From Rahnella rivi (GTDB lineage Bacteria; Pseudomonadota; Gammaproteobacteria; Enterobacterales; Enterobacteriaceae), in contig NZ_JAFMOX010000060.1 in the NCBI RefSeq assembly GCF_019049655.1, positions 1 through 64,000 of the forward strand: a stretch of 64,000 bases of DNA. Reading direction: 5' to 3'. The notes under the pieces are model-generated. The model saw only the letters and a program-made list of their open reading frames with translations, was not told the origin of the DNA and did not search any database. Below are positions 26,954-36,421 of the stretch, piece by piece (the first letter of the stretch is position 1; each line of letters begins with the position of its first letter). The position numbers and the translations under genes are program-made.

Positions 26954-27415
26954 ATGACCGACTCATCATCGCTTCACTGGCAGGATTATCATCACAGCGA
27001 CCTGAACACGGCGCAGCTTTACGCCATTCTGGCGCTGAGAACGGAAGTTTTTATCGTGGAACAAACCTGTGTTTACCAGGATATCGACGGGCAGGATCTG
27101 GCCGGTGAAAACCGGCATATCGTCGCCTGGCTGGAGGGAAAACCTGCCGCCTACGCGCGGATCCTGCGCCATGCCGATGACGTGGCGATCGGGCGGGTGA
27201 TTGTCGCCCCGTCAGCCCGCGGCCTGAAGCTGGGGTATCAGCTGATGGAACAGGCGCTGGCAGCCTGCCATAAACACTGGCCGGGTGCGCGCGTGGTGAT
27301 TTCCGCACAGGCGCATTTACAAGGGTTTTACGGCCGGCTGGGGTTTGTGGCGAATACCGACATTTATGATGAAGATGGGATAGCGCATGTGGGGATGGTG
27401 TTGGGGGGCTTTTAG
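26954..27415 (+). CDS. elaA: GNAT-family acyltransferase ElaA
   Basis: 153 residues, the same length as E. coli ElaA. The GNAT core includes the acetyl-CoA loop VAPSARGLKLGYQLM (about 85-99), and VYQDIDGQDL near 37-46 is typical of ElaA. The substrate is not known. It follows the bet terminator and so is probably transcribed separately. The stop codon overlaps the first unit of a short tandem repeat. Confidence 0.9.
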   Translation: MTDSSSLHWQDYHHSDLNTAQLYAILALRTEVFIVEQTCVYQDIDGQDLAGENRHIVAWLEGKPAAYARILRHADDVAIGRVIVAPSARGLKLGYQLMEQALAACHKHWPGARVVISAQAHLQGFYGRLGFVANTDIYDEDGIAHVGMVLGGF

Positions 27416-27441
27416 CTTTCAGCTTTCAGCTTTAAGCTTTA
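27414..27441. repeat. four tandem 7-bp repeats AGCTTTC/A
   Basis: AGCTTTC twice, then AGCTTTA twice, starting inside the elaA stop codon. Confidence 0.85.
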
Positions 27442-28133
27442 AGGTCAACACCGTGGGTTGCCACCCACACCGGCCTTAAGGGTGGCTTATCGCCGCCACC
27501 CTTAAGAATCCCGGGCTCTTTTTACTGCGCGCTTCGCTGGGACGATGGACATGTTCTGACGCATCAGTGAGTGGCGTAAATTCAGGTGCTTCGCACTGCC
27601 TTCTCTCGGTCTTCGAGCCATAGGTCTCGAAGCCGCTCCGTTCAGCTGAATTTTGAGCACGCCAATCAACTTTTTCTAAAAGATAAATCTGTTCTGTTCT
27701 TGAATTTAAGATCTTGCGGGCGATTCAGAAATCTTGCTGAACGGAGTGGCCTGAAGCCATAGGTCCCGAAGCCGCTCTGTTCAGCAGAATTTTGAGCACG
27801 CCAATCGACTTTTTCTAAAATGATAAATCTGTTCTGTTCCTGAATTTAAGATCCTGCGGGCGATTCAGAAATCTTGCTGAACGGAGTGGCCTGAAGACCT
27901 AAGGCTTCAGGACCGAGAGAAGGCACCGCGCAGCGGCAAGATTTCCAGCCTGTCGCGGTGATACCTGAAACATAGCCAGCAGGCAGAGCGCGTGTTGAAA
28001 AAAGCGAGGGGAGTTCAGAGGGGAAAAGCCTTTCCCCTCTGGTCGGTTTCGGCGCGGTGAGTTAAGTGATCACCGCACCTGAGAAACCGAAATATTCTCG
28101 ATCTGTCTTTAAAAAAGCTTCAGTGCAACAGAC
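27416..28133. other. 718-base gene-free region full of hairpins and repeats
   Basis: No coding frame here is credible. Hairpins seen are GTGGGT/ACCCAC (27453-27468), a 12-bp stem CTTAAGGGTGGC/GCCACCCTTAAG (27475-27506), a 10-bp stem AGAGGGGAAA/TTTCCCCTCT (28017-28040) and GCGGTGA/TCACCGC (28054-28076). The large nested repeat at 27597-27925 is listed separately. Confidence 0.75.
27597..27925. repeat. nested repeat element: two 140-bp direct repeats inside inverted repeats
   Basis: Two direct copies of 139-140 bp (about 27616-27755 and 27756-27895) differ at only a few positions. Each copy begins and ends with partly complementary sequence (CCGTTCAGC near the start, GCTGAACGG near the end), so each can fold. 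The pair is bounded by a perfect 15-bp inverted repeat (TGCCTTCTCTCGGTC at 27597-27611 and its complement at 27911-27925) within about 38 bp of weaker symmetry. It does not match the ERIC or REP sequences I know and carries no gene. A MITE-like or REP-like family is possible. Confidence 0.75.
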
Positions 28134-29063
28134 TCATTCCCAGTATGCCGGGCTGCCAAATTTCTCCACCAGAAAATCAATCACCGCCCGCACTTTGATT
28201 GAGGCTTTTCGTGCATTGGGGTACAGCGCAGATATGGTCTGCGGCTCGGGCGAGGTGGATACCTGATGATCTTCCAGCACGCTGACCAGCCGCCCGTCGC
28301 GCAGGGCGTCGCCGATTAACCAGGTGGGGAATACCACCAGCCCCATGCCATCCACGGCTGCCTTTGTCAGGGTTTCCGCATTATTACTGGTCAGGACGCC
28401 GCGCAGGCTGTACGAACGCCATTCCTGTTCAGGCTGGCGGAAGTACCAGCGTTGCGAACCGGCGAATCCTTTAAACACCAGACAACTGTGAGCGGCTAAC
28501 TCTTCCGGCGTTTGTGGTGTGCCTGTACTGGCAAGATAGGCGGGGCTGGCGGCGAGACGGAAGTTCTGCTGTCCGAGCGTGCGGGCCTGCAGGGTGGAAT
28601 CTGCCATGACGCCGATTCGGATCAGCAGATCAATGCTGTCCTGTAACGGATCAATGAAATCGTCGGTCTGCATCAGCTCAATATTCAGACGCGGATAACG
28701 CGCGCTCAGCTCATGCAGCCAGGGGGCGATATGCCGCTGGCCAAAAACTACCGGCGCATTGATGCGTATCAGGCCACCCGGCTCGCTGTCCTGCTCCTGC
28801 AGATCAAGTTCTGCCAGTTCAAGCTGAGCCAGTACCTGACGTGCGCGTTCAGCCAGCAATTTTCCGGATTCGGTCGGGCTGACTGCACGCGTATTCCGGT
28901 ACAGCAACTGGGTTTGTAATGCCTGCTCCAGCTGTGAAATGACGCGCGATACCGTCGAGGGCGACATCGCTTCGCGGCGGGCCACTTCCGAGAAATTTCC
29001 CTGGTCGAGCACCGCAACAAACAGCCGTAAAGACTGGATGTTGATCTGATTGAAACTTTTCAT
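28134..29063 (-). CDS. LysR-family regulator
   Basis: 309 residues from the ATG at 29063, which places the helix-turn-helix (NFSEVARREAMSPSTVSRVI) at the usual distance from the start; an in-frame extension to 29159 would run into the divergent gene and is rejected. A substrate-binding domain spans about 90-295. It faces two YdcZ-type permease genes across about 90 bases and is likely to control them. Confidence 0.85.
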   Translation of the reverse strand: MKSFNQINIQSLRLFVAVLDQGNFSEVARREAMSPSTVSRVISQLEQALQTQLLYRNTRAVSPTESGKLLAERARQVLAQLELAELDLQEQDSEPGGLIRINAPVVFGQRHIAPWLHELSARYPRLNIELMQTDDFIDPLQDSIDLLIRIGVMADSTLQARTLGQQNFRLAASPAYLASTGTPQTPEELAAHSCLVFKGFAGSQRWYFRQPEQEWRSYSLRGVLTSNNAETLTKAAVDGMGLVVFPTWLIGDALRDGRLVSVLEDHQVSTSPEPQTISALYPNARKASIKVRAVIDFLVEKFGSPAYWE

Positions 29064-29149
29064 CTGTGCAATATCCGCAAAGGTATTTTCCTTATTGTGC
29101 TGTTTTTCGCAAAGCAGTGCCACGCTATAGTCCCGCTTCTTAAAATAAT

Positions 29150-29599
29150 ATGAGCACACTACTAATGAATCTGATGTTAATTCCGCTGGTCGTTCTGGCG
29201 GGGATGGGTCTATCGCTGGAGGCCGGTTTAATCGGGCCGTTAGGGACGGAAGTGGGGCACCTGTGGGCCACGCTGAGTATTTTTGGGGTCGGCGCAGTGC
29301 TGACCGGATTATTGGTGCTGTTTTTCAGCCCGCGCAATGCGCCGTCGTTTACCGAACAACCCGGCTGGACACTGCTTGGCGGCTTGCTGGGGCCGGTGTA
29401 TGTCGTGGTGCTGACGCTGGCGACGCCGGTGATTGGCATCGGCATGACCATGATCGCGATTTTGTCAGGGCAGGTGGCGAAAAGCGTCTTGATCGACCAT
29501 TACGGCTGGTTCGGTACGCCTCACAAGAAAGTCGGCAGGGAGCGTTTACTGGCTCTGCTGTTTATCGTTGTCGCCCTTGTTCTGATTGCCTGGAGTTAA
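29150..29599 (+). CDS. YdcZ-family (DUF606) small DMT permease, first copy
   Basis: 149 residues with five predicted membrane segments. The family (half-size drug/metabolite transporter superfamily members) is thought to work as paired or dimeric exporters. The start is uncertain: ATG at 29150 or 29165, neither with a strong ribosome site. The stop is three bases before a second family member, so the two form an operon opposite the LysR gene. Confidence 0.8.
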   Translation: MSTLLMNLMLIPLVVLAGMGLSLEAGLIGPLGTEVGHLWATLSIFGVGAVLTGLLVLFFSPRNAPSFTEQPGWTLLGGLLGPVYVVVLTLATPVIGIGMTMIAILSGQVAKSVLIDHYGWFGTPHKKVGRERLLALLFIVVALVLIAWS

Positions 29600-29602
29600 C
29601 CG

Positions 29603-30055
29603 ATGACTGAACTGATTATGATTATTCTGGCAATTGTGGCGGGGGCTGCGCTGAGTATGCAGGCGGCGGTAAACGGTCAGCTGGGTGAAAAAGTGGGCGT
29701 CCTGAAAAGTGCCTTCCTGACCTTCAGCGTGGGCGCGGCGATCACGGCTGTGCTGATCCTGTTCCTGCAAACGCCGCAGCAGGCGACGTTACTGACCGTA
29801 CCGAAATGGCAGCTGGCTGGCGCACTGTTTGGCGTGCCTTACATCATCATTATGGTGACGGCAGTACCGCGAGTGGGGACGGCGGTGGCGACGGTCGCGG
29901 TTATTCTGGGACAACTGGCGATGGGCATGCTGATTGATAACTTCGGCTGGCTGGATAATCCGTCTATCCCGTTCTCATGGCACCGTCTGGCGGCGATACC
30001 TTGTCTGGTCATCGCGCTGGCCCTGATTTATCGCAGCAACAGAAAAGCAGAGTAA
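29603..30055 (+). CDS. YdcZ-family (DUF606) small DMT permease, second copy
   Basis: 150 residues and five membrane segments. It is related in layout to the preceding protein but clearly diverged, as expected if the two make an antiparallel hetero-pair. The N-terminal motif GAALSMQAAVNGQLGE is typical of the family. It starts three bases after the first copy's stop. The substrate is unknown. Confidence 0.82.
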   Translation: MTELIMIILAIVAGAALSMQAAVNGQLGEKVGVLKSAFLTFSVGAAITAVLILFLQTPQQATLLTVPKWQLAGALFGVPYIIIMVTAVPRVGTAVATVAVILGQLAMGMLIDNFGWLDNPSIPFSWHRLAAIPCLVIALALIYRSNRKAE

Positions 30056-30078
30056 GTGTCCGGCCCGCGTTGCAAAGG

Positions 30079-30537
30079 TTATTGCAGGCGCGGGTCAAAC
30101 ATCATCGGCTCACGTTGTACTGAACTCAGTAAATCCGCAAACGCAGGATGCTGCGGATTGAGCAGCACGTTGTATTCCGTCGGGACAATGACCGACGGCA
30201 CTTTCAGCCCGACGTAATCACCTTCCGCCAGCCAGGCGTCACCCTGACGTTGTGTGCTGTCCGGCGGAGATGCGCTTCGCCAGTCTGCGGCCAGTTCCGA
30301 CACATCCAGCCTGTCGAGCAATTCTTCCGGCACCTCAATACTCAGCAACGTGTAGGACCGCATCAGCATGCTGTTTTGTAAGTGCACCAGCATTTCCAGT
30401 ATGGCCAGCGAAATGCTGGTGGTGACATAAACGACCGGCCTGCCCGGTGGATTCCAGCGCCCGCCATAAAGCTGCGCACCCGCGCCCGACCAGGCCGTTG
30501 CCAGATGGCGGTTCTGAACGATGCGAAACAGCTTCAA
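30079..30537 (-). CDS. RES-domain toxin
   Basis: 152 residues forming one RES domain. Visible key residues are Arg5, the GGRWNPPG loop (about 25-32), VVYVTTSISLAILE with Glu48, and the later RSASPPDSTQRQGDAWL stretch with the conserved Ser. RES toxins consume NAD+ (phosphorolysis or hydrolysis) or ADP-ribosylate targets. The start is a TTG inside the antitoxin stop (TTGA overlap), so translation is coupled and probably weak. It follows its antitoxin gene as usual for RES/Xre pairs. Confidence 0.88.
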   Translation of the reverse strand: MKLFRIVQNRHLATAWSGAGAQLYGGRWNPPGRPVVYVTTSISLAILEMLVHLQNSMLMRSYTLLSIEVPEELLDRLDVSELAADWRSASPPDSTQRQGDAWLAEGDYVGLKVPSVIVPTEYNVLLNPQHPAFADLLSSVQREPMMFDPRLQ

Positions 30538-30995
30538 CTGAAGACACCGTGTTGCAGACGACCAATCAGGCGGCTCACTTCCACCGCGCCCGCTTCAGAA
30601 GACAGCAACTCCAGCGGACGTGAACCGTCCAGCGCCGGCGCAGGGCGGGTGAACCACTCGAGCGCGGAGATACGATCCCCTTCGAACAAATCCGTTGCGG
30701 CATCCACAATGCGCACCAGACGCGCCACACGCTCGCTCTCTTCACTTTTCAGTAATCCGTTTCCGGCCTTACGACGCGCATAGTTGCGTTCGTTAATGCC
30801 CATTATTTCCAGTAACACCATTTTCGGCCATCCCAGCTCAGTATTAAGACGGCTAATACTATCAACCGGAAAGCCCTTTTGTATGGCGTTAACCAAACTG
30901 ATTCCGCTGCTTGCGGGAAGTCCCGCAGACTGCCAGAGCGGCGTTGCAGAATCTTGCACAGAGCCTGAAGACAGCCCGGTATTTTTGATATTCAT
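30534..30995 (-). CDS. Xre/MbcA/ParS-type antitoxin of the RES toxin
   Basis: 153 residues from the ATG at 30995, chosen for its GGAGG site eight bases upstream; a further in-frame ATG at 31025 lies inside the operator palindrome and is rejected. The N-terminal part has a helix-turn-helix-like segment (about 50-85) and the C-terminal DUF2384 toxin-binding domain (about 90-150, with DLFEGDRISALEWF). It neutralises the RES toxin and should repress its own operon through the palindrome just upstream. Confidence 0.87.
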   Translation of the reverse strand: MNIKNTGLSSGSVQDSATPLWQSAGLPASSGISLVNAIQKGFPVDSISRLNTELGWPKMVLLEIMGINERNYARRKAGNGLLKSEESERVARLVRIVDAATDLFEGDRISALEWFTRPAPALDGSRPLELLSSEAGAVEVSRLIGRLQHGVFS

Positions 30996-31012
30996 GATGT
31001 GTGCCTCCGCAC

Positions 31013-31047
31013 CGTTATTTGTCATGATTATAGCATGACAAATAACG
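31013..31047 (-). promoter_or_regulatory. toxin-antitoxin operator-promoter palindrome
   Basis: Perfect 14-bp arms CGTTATTTGTCATG and CATGACAAATAACG surround seven bases that read CTATAAT on the minus strand, giving a consensus -10 in the centre of the operator. Binding by the antitoxin would block RNA polymerase directly. Confidence 0.85.
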
Positions 31048-31344
31048 AATGGTCATTTTATCAGCACGGGTTTATCACCGCTTCAGGCGGCTGAATGAAT
31101 TCGTCCTGAAACATATCTGTGATCGATATCACATTGAGGATGTATCAGGATGAAACACAAATTGACAAACCTTGACCAAATCTATTTATTAGCTAAGAAA
31201 AGTTAACTCTTGTAGGAAGTCGCTGGTAATTGCATGTTTTTATACTATGTGCAGCAATCGGTTGCGGATCACAGTTTTAGGGTTTGATATATGCAGCGTC
31301 TGAAAGTGGCAAGGCGCTGTTCCTCCCCCGCTTCTGGTATAAAT
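31048..31344. other. tsx control region
   Basis: Contains the CRP site at 31118-31133 and a likely promoter, TTGACA (31162-31167) with 17 bases to TTTATT (31185-31190). No gene is supported. The long leader before the tsx ATG lacks a clear ribosome site. Confidence 0.6.
31118..31133 (+). promoter_or_regulatory. CRP site upstream of tsx
   Basis: TGTGA-TCGATA-TCACA is a perfect CRP palindrome. Relative to the start point expected from the TTGACA/TTTATT promoter, its centre is near -71.5, a class I position. Confidence 0.8.
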
Positions 31345-32232
31345 ATGAAAAATAAAATTATTGCAGCAGGCGCTTTGATGGCTTTGTCCTACAGCGCGAC
31401 CGTGCTCGCTGATGATAGCAAGGGCGAATTTGTTTCTGACTGGTGGCACCAGAGTGTAAACGTTGTAGGCAGCGCCGATACCCGTTTCGGACCGACCCTG
31501 CGTAACGACGTTTACCTTGAATATGAAGCGTTTGCGCACAAAGACTGGTTTGATTTCTACGGCTATATCGATATTCCTAAAACCTTCGGCGCCGGTAACG
31601 GCAACGACACCGGTATCTGGGACAAAAACGGTTCTCCGCTGTTTATGGAGATCGAACCGCGTTTCTCTATTGATAAGCTGACCGGCACCGATCTGAGCTT
31701 CGGTCCGTTCAAAGAATGGTACTTCGCCAACAACTATATCTACGATATGGGTCCGGACAGCGATAACCGTCAGAACACCTGGTACATGGGTCTGGGCACC
31801 GACATTGATACCCATCTGCCGATGAGCCTGTCTCTGAACGTGTATGCAAAATACCAGTGGGAAAACTACAGCGCGGCCAACGAAAACAGCTGGGACGGTT
31901 ACCGTTTCAAAGTGAAATACTTCGTTCCGTTGACTGAAATGTGGGGCGGTAACCTGAGCTACATCGGGTTCACCAACTTCGACTGGGGTTCCTCACTGGG
32001 CGACGACGATTTCCGTGACCTGAACGGCAACAAAGCGCGTTCTAACAACTCTATCGCGTCCAGCCATATCCTCTCGCTGAACTATACACACTGGCATTAC
32101 TCGTTTGTGGCGCGTTACTTCCACAACGGCGGCCAGTGGGCTGACGGCGCTGAGCTGAACTTCGGTAACGGTAATTTCGATGTGAAATCTACCGGCTGGG
32201 GTTACTACGGCGTGATCGGTTACAACTTCTGA
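31345..32232 (+). CDS. tsx: nucleoside-specific outer membrane channel Tsx
   Basis: 295 residues: signal peptide of about 22 residues (ending VLA) and a twelve-stranded barrel ending in VIGYNF. Signature stretches such as [14 protein letters not shown] and [15 protein letters not shown] match E. coli Tsx closely. It lets nucleosides across the outer membrane and is a phage/colicin receptor in relatives. The start at 31345 is set by the signal peptide; an in-frame ATG 18 codons upstream would spoil it. No strong ribosome site is seen. Confidence 0.96.
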   Translation: MKNKIIAAGALMALSYSATVLADDSKGEFVSDWWHQSVNVVGSADTRFGPTLRNDVYLEYEAFAHKDWFDFYGYIDIPKTFGAGNGNDTGIWDKNGSPLFMEIEPRFSIDKLTGTDLSFGPFKEWYFANNYIYDMGPDSDNRQNTWYMGLGTDIDTHLPMSLSLNVYAKYQWENYSAANENSWDGYRFKVKYFVPLTEMWGGNLSYIGFTNFDWGSSLGDDDFRDLNGNKARSNNSIASSHILSLNYTHWHYSFVARYFHNGGQWADGAELNFGNGNFDVKSTGWGYYGVIGYNF

Positions 32233-32250
32233 TTTCAGGCGTTGTACTGG

Positions 32251-32276
32251 AAAACCCGGCTGAGGCCGGGTTTTTT
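32251..32276 (+). terminator. terminator of tsx
   Basis: AACCCGGC / GCCGGGTT stem, loop TGAG, then T-run, 18 bases after the stop. Confidence 0.88.
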
Positions 32277-32418
32277 GTGTGTGTAATTCAAACATTTTCC
32301 CGCGCATGACGAATTTTTTTACTATCGAGTGAAATTTGTACACAACGAGAGGCGATCCCGACGCGCCGTTGTGGCATAATGCGCGCCAAATCACATTTCC
32401 CAATTAAGAGCGAGCGTT

Positions 32419-34014
32419 GTGCTAAGTACTTACAACATCACCATGCAATTCGGCAGCAAGCCGTTATTTGAAAACATTAACGTGAAATTTGGCGGCGGTA
32501 ACCGTTATGGCCTTATCGGCGCGAACGGTTGTGGCAAGTCCACTTTCATGAAGATCCTCGGTGGCGACTTAGTGCCTTCAGCGGGTAACGTCGTACTCGA
32601 CCCGAACGAGCGTCTGGGTAAATTACGTCAGGATCAGTTCGCCTTCGAAGAATTCACCGTGCTGGACACCGTGATCATGGGCCACAACGAATTGTGGGCT
32701 GTGAAAGAAGAGCGCGACCGCATTTACGCGATGGCGGAAATGAGCGAAGCCGACGGCTATAAAGTGGCAGATCTCGAAGTTGAATACGGCGAGATGGACG
32801 GTTACAGCGCTGAATCCCGTGCGGGCGAGCTGCTGCTCGGCGTGGGTATTCCGGTAGAGCAACATTATGGCCTGATGAGCGAAATCGCACCGGGCTTTAA
32901 ACTGCGCGTATTGCTGGCGCAGGCGCTGTTCTCTGACCCGGAAATTCTGCTGCTCGACGAACCAACGAACAACCTGGACATCGATACCATTCGCTGGCTG
33001 GAGCAGGTGCTGAACGAACGTAACAGCACCATGATCATCATTTCGCATGACCGTCACTTCCTGAACATGGTGTGTACGCACATGGCGGATCTGGACTACG
33101 GCGAGCTGCGCGTTTATCCGGGCAACTACGACGAATACATGACGGCGGCAACGCAGGCTCGTGAACTTCTGAGCGCCAATAACGCCAAGAAGAAAGCGCA
33201 GATTGCTGAACTGCAATCTTTCGTCAGCCGCTTTAGCGCCAACGCCTCCAAATCTAAACAGGCGACTTCCCGTGCCCGTCAGATTGATAAAATTCAGCTC
33301 GACGAAATCAAAGCCTCAAGCCGTCAGAACCCTTACATGCGTTTTGAACAGGACAAGAAATTGTTCCGTAATGCGCTGGAAGTGGAAAAAATCACCAAAG
33401 GTTTCGATAACGGCCCGCTGTTTAAAAACCTCGGTCTGATGCTGGAAGTGGGCGAGAAAGTCGCCATTCTGGGCGCGAACGGTATCGGTAAATCGACGCT
33501 GCTGAAAACGCTGGTCGGCGAGCATGAGCCGGAAACCGGTTCAGTGAAATGGTCCGAAAACTCAAAAATCGGTTACTACGCGCAGGATCACGAATATGAA
33601 TTCGATGACTCCATGAACGTATTTGACTGGATGAGCCAGTGGAAATCCGAGAAAGACGACGAGCAGGCTGTACGCGGCGTGCTGGGCCGTCTGCTGTTCG
33701 GTCAGGACGATATCAAGAAGAAAGTCAAAGTGCTTTCCGGTGGTGAAAAAGGTCGTATGTTATTCGGGAAACTGATGATGCAGCGTCCTAACATCCTGAT
33801 CATGGATGAACCAACCAACCACCTTGATATGGAATCTATCGAGTCACTGAACATGGCGCTGGAAATGTACGAAGGCACACTGATCTTCGTTTCCCATGAC
33901 CGTGAATTCGTGAGCTCACTGGCAACCCGTATTCTGGAAATGACACCGACCCGTGTTATCGATTTCTCGGGTAACTACGAAGACTATCTCCGTAGCCAGG
34001 GCATTAATAGCTGA
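32419..34014 (+). CDS. ybiT: ABC-F ribosome-associated ATPase YbiT
   Basis: 531 residues with two ATPase domains and no membrane segment. Walker A motifs are GANGCGKST (about 34-42) and GANGIGKST (about 353-361). The second signature is [10 protein letters not shown], and Walker B motifs are [13 protein letters not shown] and [12 protein letters not shown]. The linker between the domains (about 235-300) is the long charged helix pair typical of ABC-F factors, which act at the ribosomal E site. The start is a GTG with an AAGAG site. The sequence follows E. coli YbiT almost throughout. Confidence 0.95.
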   Translation: MLSTYNITMQFGSKPLFENINVKFGGGNRYGLIGANGCGKSTFMKILGGDLVPSAGNVVLDPNERLGKLRQDQFAFEEFTVLDTVIMGHNELWAVKEERDRIYAMAEMSEADGYKVADLEVEYGEMDGYSAESRAGELLLGVGIPVEQHYGLMSEIAPGFKLRVLLAQALFSDPEILLLDEPTNNLDIDTIRWLEQVLNERNSTMIIISHDRHFLNMVCTHMADLDYGELRVYPGNYDEYMTAATQARELLSANNAKKKAQIAELQSFVSRFSANASKSKQATSRARQIDKIQLDEIKASSRQNPYMRFEQDKKLFRNALEVEKITKGFDNGPLFKNLGLMLEVGEKVAILGANGIGKSTLLKTLVGEHEPETGSVKWSENSKIGYYAQDHEYEFDDSMNVFDWMSQWKSEKDDEQAVRGVLGRLLFGQDDIKKKVKVLSGGEKGRMLFGKLMMQRPNILIMDEPTNHLDMESIESLNMALEMYEGTLIFVSHDREFVSSLATRILEMTPTRVIDFSGNYEDYLRSQGINS

Positions 34015-34030
34015 TTATTGATGTCGATAA

Positions 34031-34065
34031 AAAGGCCGCAACGGTTAACGTTGCGGCTTTTTTTT
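34031..34065. terminator. bidirectional terminator between ybiT and moeB
   Basis: GCCGCAACG / CGTTGCGGC stem with loop GTTAA, A-run before and T-run after, between convergent genes. Confidence 0.88.
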
Positions 34066-34170
34066 ATTCCAGAAAGGTGAATTCTTTATCGGTTAAACGG
34101 ATTGCGTAGCGGCTACCATGTTCAACAACCTAAATACCCTTCATTCCTTGTTCCATTTATTTTTCGACTA

Positions 34171-34932
34171 TCAGTGACAACCACACACCTCACAATGCGG
34201 ATCTTTCATCAGTTTCATTTCCCGAAACTGTAACGTCATGGCATCAAACATCAGCAGTTTGCCGCGCGGAGTTTCACCGAATTTTGTCAGCAGTTTGATG
34301 GTTTCCATGGCCTGTAAACTGCCGATGGTACCCACCAGGGGCGCCATGACACCGGCTTCCACGCAGGTCAGGGTATTTTCGCCAAATAAGCGGCTCAGGC
34401 AGCGGTAGCAGGGTTCCTGCGGCTGATAAGTAAAGACGCTGAGCTGGCCTTCCATGCGGATGGCGGCGCCGGACACCAGCGGTTTTTTCTGCGCAAAACA
34501 TTCCCGGTTCAGCTGATTGCGCGTGGTGACGTTATCGGTGCAATCGACCACCACATCGCAGGCGGCGATCAGTTCGCTCAGCATGTCGTCGTCGGCCTGC
34601 GCATTGATCTGATTCAGACGGATGTGCGGGTTCATTGCGCAAAGGGCGATGGCGGCAGATTCCACTTTCGACATGCCGATGCGTGCGTCGGTGTGCAGCG
34701 TCTGGCGCTGCAGGTTAGACAGCGATACCTTGTCGAAATCCAGCAGCGTCAGCGTGCCGGTTCCCGCGGCGGCCAGATACTGCGCCGCCGCGCAGCCTAA
34801 ACCGCCTAATCCGACAATCAGCGCATGGCTGGCTTTCAGCTGTTCCTGCGCGTCAAAATCAAACCCTTTCAGGACGATCTGGCGGTTATAACGCAGGGTT
34901 TCAGCGTCCGTCAGTTCCGGCAGAGTGGCCAT
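34171..34932 (-). CDS. moeB: molybdopterin-synthase adenylyltransferase MoeB
   Basis: 253 residues of the E1-like family. It adenylates the MoaD C-terminus so that sulfur can be loaded for molybdopterin. The ATP-binding GLGGLGCAAAQYL is at about 41-53, the catalytic Asp is in VVDCTDN (about 130), and the structural zinc cysteines are in CYRC (about 172-175) and CEVCGC near the end. It lies two bases after moeA in the same operon. Confidence 0.96.
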   Translation of the reverse strand: MATLPELTDAETLRYNRQIVLKGFDFDAQEQLKASHALIVGLGGLGCAAAQYLAAAGTGTLTLLDFDKVSLSNLQRQTLHTDARIGMSKVESAAIALCAMNPHIRLNQINAQADDDMLSELIAACDVVVDCTDNVTTRNQLNRECFAQKKPLVSGAAIRMEGQLSVFTYQPQEPCYRCLSRLFGENTLTCVEAGVMAPLVGTIGSLQAMETIKLLTKFGETPRGKLLMFDAMTLQFREMKLMKDPHCEVCGCH

Positions 34933-34934
34933 AT

Positions 34935-36176
34935 TCAGCTCCGTAAAAGGGCGTTAAACGGTTCGATTTCAACGAGTTCACCTGCCGCGACATTATCGCG
35001 TTCGCGCTCCAGTACGATAAAGCAATTCGCCTGGCTGAAAGAACTGAAGACGTGCGAACCCTGATGGCCGGTGGTACGGACTTCGAGCTGGCCCTGCGCG
35101 TTGGTGCTGAAAATACCGCGCTGGAAATCGAGACGGCCCGCTGATTTTTTAAGCCCCGAAACCGAAACAGCCTGCAAACGCGGCGGGAACTGCCACGCGG
35201 TATGGCCTGCCAGTTGCGCAATAAACGGCTGCACCAGTTGATAAAACGTCAGCGCAGCAGACACCGGGTTCCCCGGCAGACCGCAGAACCAGCTGTTTTT
35301 CAGTTTGCCGAAAGCGAAAGGTTTGCCGGGTTTCATGGCCAGTTTCCAGAAACCAATCTCGCCCAGTTCATCCAGCATTTGCCGGGTGTAATCCGCTTCT
35401 CCGACCGAGACACCGCCGCTGGAAATCACCAGATCGGCGAAGGCATTGGCTTCTTCAAAGGCGTTACGCAGCGCCTGCGGATCATCGCGGATGATGCCCA
35501 GATCCAGTACGTTGCATCCCAGTTGTTCCAGCATCAGGCGTACGGCAAAACGGTTGGTGTCGTAAATTTGGCCTTCCTGCAATGGCGTCCCCACCGGTTG
35601 CAGTTCGTCGCCCGTGGAGAAAACGGCAACGTTGAGGGGCTTCCAGACTTCAACGTGCGTGACGCCGAGCGATGCCAGCAGCGGCAATTCCGCCGCACCC
35701 AGACGTACGCCCTGCGGCAACACGCTGTCGCCTTGTTTGATGTCGTCGCCCGTCAGGCGGATATTCAGGCCGTTCTCCGCTGTGTGGGTGAAACGCACGC
35801 CCGCATCGGTCACCTCGGCGTGTTCCTGCATGATCACAGCGTCGGCACCCCGGGGGACCGGCGCGCCGGTCATGATGCGGATACAGCTTCCGGCAGACCA
35901 TTCACCGTGGAAGGGCGCACCCGCGAAGGCTTTGCCCGCCACCGGTAACACGGCGTCGTCGTGCAGATCGCCACAGCGGACGGCATAACCGTCCATGGCC
36001 GCATTATCAAAAGGAGGCACGAACACCGGAGAAAGCACCGGCGCGGCGGTAATGCGGCCAGCGGCCATATTCAGAGCAACTGATTCGGCATCTTGTGCGT
36101 GCTTTGGCGGCACATGAGCGCGCATTTTATCCAGCGCTTCCTGGAGTGAGATCAAACCGGCGGTATTGAATTCCAT
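34935..36176 (-). CDS. moeA: molybdopterin molybdenumtransferase MoeA
   Basis: 413 residues (E. coli 411). It inserts molybdate into adenylated molybdopterin. Family motifs include [12 protein letters not shown] near residue 56, the GDDIKQG region and [12 protein letters not shown] (about 243-254). It is first in the moeAB operon. The molybdopterin-dependent oxidoreductase at 9.0-9.8 kb would use its product. The divergent neighbour is a broken deoR-type gene. Confidence 0.96.
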   Translation of the reverse strand: MEFNTAGLISLQEALDKMRAHVPPKHAQDAESVALNMAAGRITAAPVLSPVFVPPFDNAAMDGYAVRCGDLHDDAVLPVAGKAFAGAPFHGEWSAGSCIRIMTGAPVPRGADAVIMQEHAEVTDAGVRFTHTAENGLNIRLTGDDIKQGDSVLPQGVRLGAAELPLLASLGVTHVEVWKPLNVAVFSTGDELQPVGTPLQEGQIYDTNRFAVRLMLEQLGCNVLDLGIIRDDPQALRNAFEEANAFADLVISSGGVSVGEADYTRQMLDELGEIGFWKLAMKPGKPFAFGKLKNSWFCGLPGNPVSAALTFYQLVQPFIAQLAGHTAWQFPPRLQAVSVSGLKKSAGRLDFQRGIFSTNAQGQLEVRTTGHQGSHVFSSFSQANCFIVLERERDNVAAGELVEIEPFNALLRS

Positions 36177-36378
36177 AAAAATTCCTCAGTGATACCGTCC
36201 CGGTGGTGCGGGTGTCTGCGCCGGAGCCGGGCGGTTATAAAAGCATGCGCACAGTATGACAGAGAATCGGGACGAACCAAAAATCGCGGCAGGCGGAAAA
36301 ACTTTGAGGGTATTTTCGAAAAATTGAGATCGATCCCAAAATTAACAATGTAACGCAGGTATGATGTTTACCGTTATT

Positions 36379-36394
36379 TGTGACATCCGTCACA
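36379..36394 (+). promoter_or_regulatory. CRP site upstream of the broken deoR-like gene
   Basis: TGTGA-CATCCG-TCACA is a perfect CRP palindrome, 28 bases before the GTG start of the remnant and about 200 bases from moeA. Confidence 0.75.
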
Positions 36395-36421
36395 CAACTG
36401 TCATACAAACAGGAATAACCG

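Noticed and set aside
27597-27925. Repeat field considered as ERIC, REP or CRISPR
   Set aside because: The units do not carry the ERIC or REP core sequences, and 140-bp adjoining copies without regular spacers are not a CRISPR array.
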